From: Arabidopsis thaliana
Lineage: Eukaryota; Streptophyta; Magnoliopsida; Brassicales; Brassicaceae
Length of the DNA stretch: 64,000 nt
Reading direction: 5' to 3'
NCBI RefSeq assembly: GCF_000001735.4
Contig: NC_003070.9
Coordinates: forward strand, 24,041,971-24,105,970
The position numbers and the translations under genes are program-made. Numbering within the stretch: position 1 is the stretch's first letter; each line of letters starts with the position of its first letter. This document shows, in pieces, positions 58,777-64,000 of the stretch. A model generated the notes under the pieces. That model had not been told where the DNA came from. It made no database searches and saw only the letters and a list, made by a program, of their open reading frames with translations.

Positions 58777-60946
58777 TTTTGTTTTTGTACATTTTGATTA
58801 CATCAGAGCCATAGAGAGCGGTTGTGAATGTGTATATATACAGGACAAAAAAGGGGGAAGAGTACTACTCTCTTTTATTTTTTTATCTTCCTTGCTTCTT
58901 TCGTAAACTGAGTTGAGAAACAAGAGACAGTTATGTAATATGGCTTCACGTAAACTTCATCATTCCTCATATATTATCAACTTATCCGGTGTTTTGTTTT
59001 CTTTCTGCGAAAGCGATAATACTCCGCATTAGAGACTATTCAATTTCTAACTTTTCACAAATCTTGAATGTTCAGTTTTAAAGTTTTATCCGAGTCGAGT
59101 CTCCTAGGTACCGTACCATAATTTGTTTTGTTTTCGACGTGATAGAGGGTCTTTTCTTTGGCACCACTCCTCAGTGATAGCATCGATTCTTTACAAAGAA
59201 TATGACTTTGACGAGAAATTTGTCCTCTTTCCGCCTTTTCCTTTCCTTTATAAGGGTAACGGTCCTAACCATTATCAAATTTCTACATATGTATTTCTCG
59301 TCAAAGTAATCTTTGTAAAGATCACAATATCACCTTAGGTGATTTTTCTAGTTAACAATATAGTTATAAAAATAGAGATAATATAGCACTCCGGTTTCAG
59401 GAATACAGTGGTGCATGCAAAGAGATTTAAAAGAATTGATTTTTGGTTACCTATATCATCAAAATACACTTATCTTTTTGGTCAAAATACACTTATCTTT
59501 TTGGTCAAAATACACTCTAGTACCACAAGGTAATTAGTTTCACACTAAAAAAAGAAGGGTTTAAGAAATCCGAGGCGGATCCTACATTATTCGCCCTCCA
59601 AGGCATACCTACTCTTCGATAGTTGGAGACTGCCGCTTAGGCAAAGTTGAAAAGCTAGATAAGATTCAACTTTAAAATAATTGATAAGTAAAAAGAACAC
59701 ATCAAATTACTTTATTTTGAGAAAAAATGTTGTCTAATTAATGTGTTTTTAAAATTTATATCTAATATGGTCAAATAAATTAATACATATCTCTTATGTA
59801 TTTATAATTGGACTATCATTGGAATTGAATTTCTTTCAATAATTGAAGACTTTAATTATTTGTAAATTTAACCAATAATTGTATAGATCTTAATCAATTT
59901 ACGAGTTACCTAATTTTAATTCTTTGAAATTTAACAACTTTGACTAATCATATATCTAAACAATCATATGATGTCATATATGTTTTTTCAAACTTTGTAT
60001 TCCAAATCTCTTTGCATTTTTTTGTTACTTTAAAATAGTCTTTTTAGTAAAAAATAGATGTTTGACTAATAAAATTGAAATGGCTGGTATATTTAAGAAA
60101 CAAATCAAAGATTGTTTAGTACTAAATTTTTATCCAAATTTGGTAATAAGATATTTCAAAATCACCCAAAAATGTATCTATTCTTTTTGAAATTTCCATT
60201 ATCAATTAAAAAAAAGTAAAAGATAAATTAACACATTAAATATTATATAATTAGGTAGATAAAAAGAAAAGGCTTGGGATTGTAAAAAAAAAAAAAAACC
60301 ATAAACAGTTATTTTAAAGTATATCATAAATACAATTTCGAATATGTCCAAATGTAAATACACTGCATACAATGAATATAATATATGCTGGCAACAAGTT
60401 CTGTGTCCCATTATATAGTTAGACCCATATACTAAAAATGATTTTGATAAATTTGTAAAATTCACTTAACATATACATATACTTTTATAATATGAATTGC
60501 AAGAAAACATATTAACCTATAAGCTAATTTTTTTTAGTTTATTTTTCTTTCTGTTTTATGTATTAGGTAGAATTCAAATGTCAATAGTCAAGGAAATTTG
60601 CTAGTGGGGTGAAATTTACATATAATAGGTACAAGTCAAATTATGTATAACAAAATAAATTTTTAAATGTCAATAGCTTGGAAATATTTTTTAACCGCTA
60701 CTTAAAAACTTTCATAAAACCTATAAGTTATAGTAGAACTTCCAGATAGAGTGACACGAATTTAGCTTAGCTAATCAAATCCTCACATTCCTTATCTTAA
60801 ATAACCTTCGAAAAAAGTGTGATCCACATGTCTGTATAAAACGAACCGATTAGATTGTGACAACAATACATTCCAACAATTTATCCATCACTTTTCCATC
60901 CTCCAAAATTTTTGCAGTAAAATCTCTTTTCACTTTCAAATCAATT
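58777..60946. other. AT-rich spacer with foldback and tandem repeat
   Basis: 58777-59000 is the SIG1 3' region. A foldback lies at about 59163-59345. A 23-bp unit (CAAAATACACTTATCTTTTT...) is repeated 2.5 times at 59460-59516. 59560-59645 is an island of normal GC content (GAGGCGGATCC...) of unknown origin. 59660-60850 is very AT-rich. No coding gene seen. Confidence 0.5.
59189..59320. repeat. foldback (inverted repeat), candidate MIRNA-like hairpin
   Basis: Left arm 59189-59219 and right arm 59293-59320 are reverse complements: CTTTACAAAGA and ACTTTGACGAGAAAT pair completely, separated by a small asymmetric bulge (5 versus 2 bases). Weaker pairing continues outward for about 25 bases on each side (CAGTGAT against GGTGATAT-type sequence), to about 59163 and 59345. 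The loop is 73 bases. Stem length, asymmetry and loop are typical of plant miRNA precursors. Confidence 0.6.
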
Positions 60947-61861
60947 ATGTCACATCCCACCGTAGAACAACTACATGCTTTCCATGCACAAGAAAGAGAG
61001 ATATTCTCTAAACTAGTTCAAAAACTCCGAAGACCACCAGCTGAGTCACTTCTTGTCATGGCCACATGGCTTTGGTTTGAAGACTTTGGCTTCGGAAACA
61101 TTTTCTCCATCATCACGGTTTTTAGCGATCTACTCATTGTAGATCTCGCTAACGAGGCTGTCTTGTGCTTTCGGTGCCTTGAATCTGACCAGCCCCCAAA
61201 TGATGTCAGTCAGATCCCTCTCACCGAGAGATTCATGAAAAATGACATATCCCTTCAAATAATCCACAATCATCGATACACTGCCATTACGGGAATAAAG
61301 AACTTTTTAACCACTATTTGTTCTAGAATATTCTCTGATATCCTTCAACGAGTTCTTCCATCTTCATCATCCTCATTCATCACCAATCTCCGCCACCCTC
61401 TCATCATTCCCGGTTTCCCTCATCCAACTTTTGGGAGCATCAACGTATTGCCTAATATCGTTGCTAGGGATAATCTTCCAAACGCAAATTCATTTCTTTT
61501 TCCTCATGGTCTTTGGGGCTGGAACGCTAACCATGTCGCGACTGATAAAGAACGGACGGTATTTCTAACGTTTTCTCGTGGTTTTCCCGTGTCACATGCT
61601 GAGGTGATTCATCTCTTCACCGAGATATATGGAGAAGATTGTGTCGAAAGCGTTTACATGCCAGAGGACGGTGGAAATTCCTCCAATGACAACACAAATT
61701 GCAATGGTCATCAGCAACAACCACTATTCGCGAAGATGGTCTTGGACTCGGTTGTTACCGTAGATCGTATACTCAGCGGCCAGGAAAAACAAAAGTATAA
61801 GATCAATGGAAAGCATATTTGGGCTCGTAAGTTCAAGAATAATAAAGACGGTCTTATCTAA
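60947..61861 (+). CDS. uncharacterised protein with C-terminal RRM-like domain
   Basis: A single exon of 304 residues from the ATG at 60947 (MSHPTVEQLHAF); the frame is open to 60857 but starts there with GTG, so I took the ATG. Residues 10-135 are mostly helical with an ERE/FSKLVQKLR beginning and a hydrophobic middle. Residues 203-297 look like an RNA-recognition-motif fold: RTVFLTFSRGFPVSHAEV (strand 1, helix 1), DCVESVYM (strand 2), LFAKMVL (strand 3, RNP1-like), then INGKHIWARKF (strand 4). A disordered Asn/Gln/Ser loop interrupts it (residues 241-258). The RNP1 aromatic positions are mostly lacking, so RNA binding is uncertain. I recall it as At1g64870, annotated hypothetical, one of a small Brassicaceae family. 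Confidence 0.75.
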   Translation: MSHPTVEQLHAFHAQEREIFSKLVQKLRRPPAESLLVMATWLWFEDFGFGNIFSIITVFSDLLIVDLANEAVLCFRCLESDQPPNDVSQIPLTERFMKNDISLQIIHNHRYTAITGIKNFLTTICSRIFSDILQRVLPSSSSSFITNLRHPLIIPGFPHPTFGSINVLPNIVARDNLPNANSFLFPHGLWGWNANHVATDKERTVFLTFSRGFPVSHAEVIHLFTEIYGEDCVESVYMPEDGGNSSNDNTNCNGHQQQPLFAKMVLDSVVTVDRILSGQEKQKYKINGKHIWARKFKNNKDGLI

Positions 61862-62250
61862 TTAAATAAAGTCATAAGGATTTTTAGTTTCTAGTTTTTC
61901 AATTTGCTGGTGTCAAATCCCTTATCTTATATTGTAGTCTAATAATTAGAAACCATATGTAACGTTTCGACGATGGTATCTTCACTTAATTTGACGGGAA
62001 TGTGTTTCACTTAAGTTTGAGGTTTGAGGTGACTTTAGATATCCAATATATTTCACATTTCTTTTAAGCAAGAGTGGTACTCAATATTTTTATGCACTAC
62101 CATATCTCTAATGTTTTCTCAACATAAAATATAATTCACACGTTTAAAATAAATAGCTTTTGATCAACCAAGCTTCTAACGATACTACGCTGATTTGGGG
62201 GAAATCACCATCATCGTCACCGTCACTGTCACCGTCGGTTCCTCCTTTGA

Positions 62251-62460
62251 ATGAATTTTAGTAGGATCCCTTTGATGTCATTGACAACCGCCATCATCAT
62301 CGTCTCTATTACCACCGTTGATGCTGCCACGAGCACCACTGACGTTAAAACCACCAGGACTACCACCACAACAACCACTATCACCACTAACAAAGAGACC
62401 AAGTTTTTTCATAAACTACCTTCCATGTTTAATTACTATAGTTTGAATATAGAGTGCTAG
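62251..62460 (+). CDS. possible small secreted Thr-rich peptide (69 codons)
   Basis: An ATG at 62251 opens a 69-residue frame. Residues 1-26 read as a signal peptide (polar start, then LTTAIIIVSITTV and a DAAT cleavage context). Residues 27-48 are mostly Thr (TTTTTTTITTNKET), an arabinogalactan- or mucin-like composition. The tail is ordinary (FFHKLPSMFNYYSLNIEC). The Thr codons are ACC/ACA/ACT mixtures within an imperfect ACC/ATC trinucleotide region that starts upstream at about 62200, so the run may be only simple-sequence DNA. I recognise no family. Translation is unproven. Confidence 0.25.
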   Translation: MNFSRIPLMSLTTAIIIVSITTVDAATSTTDVKTTRTTTTTTTITTNKETKFFHKLPSMFNYYSLNIEC

Positions 62461-63607
62461 TTTCTTAATTTATTAATAAAAAAATGGTAGTCTTGCACAA
62501 ATTTTTCTTCTTTATAAAGAAAGATATCACAAAATTTTATCAATTAAATTTATTGAATAAAACAAAAGATTTTCTCTCTTCTATTGTTTACCTTTCTTTT
62601 TAGTAAGTAATTAAGTCTAAATGTGCAAGAAATCCACAGATAATAAATTCAAAGAGATAAACTTTGATGTTGTTAGAAATGGAGGATAATCATACAATAG
62701 ACGGATCGGTTTCTCGAGTAATTGTTTTTTTATTAAACGGATTATACCAAATTTAGACCGATTTTCACCAATAATCAAATCAAACAGAACCGAACCAAAT
62801 TACCTTCATTAATTGGAAAAAAATCGAATTTAGCCAAAAATAACCAAGTTAACCGGATTTTTTTAAAATGAATACAGAGATTATCGACAGTGGAAAAAGG
62901 AAAAGAACTCGAAAAGAAGACCATAAACGCAGAACCATAAGCATACACAGACGAATGTTAAGCGATTAGTTTTAACACATTTCATAGGTCTTTTAAATGT
63001 ATATTATCGAGTCTTTGATATCGAGAACATATAGTTTTCGATATCTTTTAGTGTTTTTGGATTTGTGGACCTGCTGGGGTTAAAAGAGGTGTGTTGGAAG
63101 AGAAATGAAGCCAAATGAGTCAAGTGAAGTAATTGGAGATGCAGAGCAGTGCAAAAGCGTCATCACTAATTAGTTTGGCCGCCTCTGATAGAAGACTTCC
63201 TACCGATAGATCTTTCTCAACTTTGTACACAAGATAGAGTAGGATATAATCTCTTTATTGATCAAAGTATGATAACAAAGTATAACAATCAAGGCACATC
63301 AAATCAATTTATAAACCCTAGTCACGTTTCAAGAATCCAAATAGGAAATACACAATAAATATTGTCTTGTAGAGATTGCAAATAGTTGTTAAGACGAAGA
63401 ACAAACTATTTTTATTTATTACGTGGGTCATATTCAAAATTGAATAAATGTAAATTTACTGTAAATGATGCACTTTTGGATAAATCCTGACAAAAACTAG
63501 ATTTATATCGTTCATAAACCTTTCACATATCAGCCATTGCAACCATATGAAGTTTTGAAAATAAGCTTGTAGGTGATTTTTGGGAGGATTTACTCACATG
63601 ACTAAAT

Positions 63608-63673
63608 TGGGCCCATGAGTGAAAGTGAAGCCCATTTGTAAAATAAATGTCACACTACACACAAAAACCCTAA
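63608..63673 (+). promoter_or_regulatory. site II and telo-box promoter of the S5-like gene
   Basis: TGGGCCCA (63608-63615), GCCCA (63630-63634) and the telo-box AAACCCTAA (63665-63673) are spaced over 66 bases, ending 70 bases before the start codon. This combination is the standard promoter architecture of plant ribosomal-protein genes. Confidence 0.6.
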
Positions 63674-63742
63674 AAATCATTTCAGTCTTCTCAAGGTTTT
63701 TGAAATTTCTATCTTCCATTTCCATCTGATGAATCTCTGACG

Positions 63743-64000
63743 ATGTCTTTGAGAACTCGAGCATCGTCATGGCCTCGTCTTCTACTTCGCCGGAACCCTA
63801 GATCTTCATTTTCTCGTCAGATATCTACTCTCGATTCCTCAACATCAACATTTCCCAGAAGAATCTCCGGTTACTACTCCTCCTCCTTCTTTCCCGTAAA
63901 TCAAACGCCATGGATCTCATCTCAGAGGTACCGTTTCTTCTCCTCAAGCACAATGTCACCATCGGAAGCTGATAGAGTAGTGAGAGAACTTATAGCAGAG
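63743..64000 (+). CDS. organelle-targeted ribosomal protein S5-family gene, N-terminal part (cut by window edge)
   Basis: An ATG at 63743 opens a frame that is still open at the window edge (86 codons seen). The visible part (MSLRTRASSWPRLLLRRNPR, then SRQIST and SSSFF) is rich in Arg and Ser, has no acids for the first 30 residues, and contains RISGYYSSS, all typical of a mitochondrial presequence. MSPSEADRVVRELIAE probably starts the mature chain. The S5 domain itself is outside the window, so the family call rests on my memory of the neighbouring Arabidopsis locus (At1g64880) and on the ribosomal-type promoter just upstream. Confidence 0.7.
   Translation, partial: MSLRTRASSWPRLLLRRNPRSSFSRQISTLDSSTSTFPRRISGYYSSSFFPVNQTPWISSQRYRFFSSSTMSPSEADRVVRELIAE

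Larger units (their letters stand above)
61862..63742. other. spacer upstream of the S5-like gene
   Basis: Contains the 3' end of the previous gene, a short Thr-rich frame at 62251-62460 (listed separately), degenerate AACCGAACCAAAT-type repeat words at about 62700-62870, and AT-rich DNA. The promoter of the next gene lies at about 63600-63740. Confidence 0.5.

Noticed and set aside
59460..59516. Short tandem repeat that could be mistaken for a CRISPR-like array
   Set aside because: The 23-bp units abut without spacers, and the genome is nuclear plant DNA.
60202..60465. 87-codon minus-strand frame rich in Phe/Leu/Tyr
   Set aside because: It arises from T/A-rich spacer and has no signal or family motif beyond composition.

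Overview
The window is plant nuclear DNA. Genes are split by short AT-rich introns with GT/AG borders, are read from both strands, and are separated by AT-rich spacers; spliced products belong to plant-only families (chloroplast sigma factor, NDH subunit, APO protein, S-protein homologue, F-box/DUF295). Gene order, exact spliced lengths and sequences match my memory of Arabidopsis thaliana chromosome 1 around loci At1g64710-At1g64880. Symbols come from memory, not from a search.

Layout. 1-2.7 kb: AT-rich spacer. 2.7-4.3 kb (+): zinc alcohol dehydrogenase-like gene. 4.9-6.6 kb (-): CP5, a membrane START-domain protein. 8.1-10.3 kb (+): TUA1 alpha-tubulin. 10.8-11.7 kb (-): DSS1(I), a tiny acidic proteasome-lid/BRCA2-binding protein. 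12.2-14.2 kb (-): GH17/X8 GPI-type protein (ZERZAUST). 15.6-17.4 kb (+): NDF2/PnsB2 of the chloroplast NDH complex. 19.0-20.6 kb (-): intronless ammonium transporter AMT1;2. 23.5-39.9 kb (-): the very large multi-exon GCN1 homologue ILITYHIA. 41.2 kb (-): S-protein homologue. 43.1 kb (+): small basic/acidic orphan protein. 44.9-46.3 kb (+): APO1. 46.6-48.6 kb (+): MATE transporter. 49.3-50.6 kb (-): CDR1-like aspartyl protease. 52.0-53.2 kb (+): F-box/DUF295 protein. 54.6-55.6 kb (-): single EF-hand membrane protein. 56.5-58.8 kb (+): chloroplast sigma factor SIG1. 60.9-61.9 kb (+): protein with a C-terminal RRM-like domain. 63.7 kb to the edge (+): start of an organelle-targeted ribosomal S5-family gene.

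The genes do not form an operon or cluster. Three serve the chloroplast photosynthetic apparatus (NDF2, APO1, SIG1), two serve translation (ILITYHIA, S5-like), and the rest are unrelated. I found no new multi-gene system, CRISPR array, intact transposon or virus-derived gene.

The most useful non-gene signals are: a second copy of the NDF2 upstream region lying downstream of NDF2; two foldback structures that could be young small-RNA precursors (42.3 and 59.2 kb); several 3n-length, stop-free introns that would add residues in frame if retained, including the last intron of ILITYHIA; and loss of the acetylatable Lys40 in TUA1.
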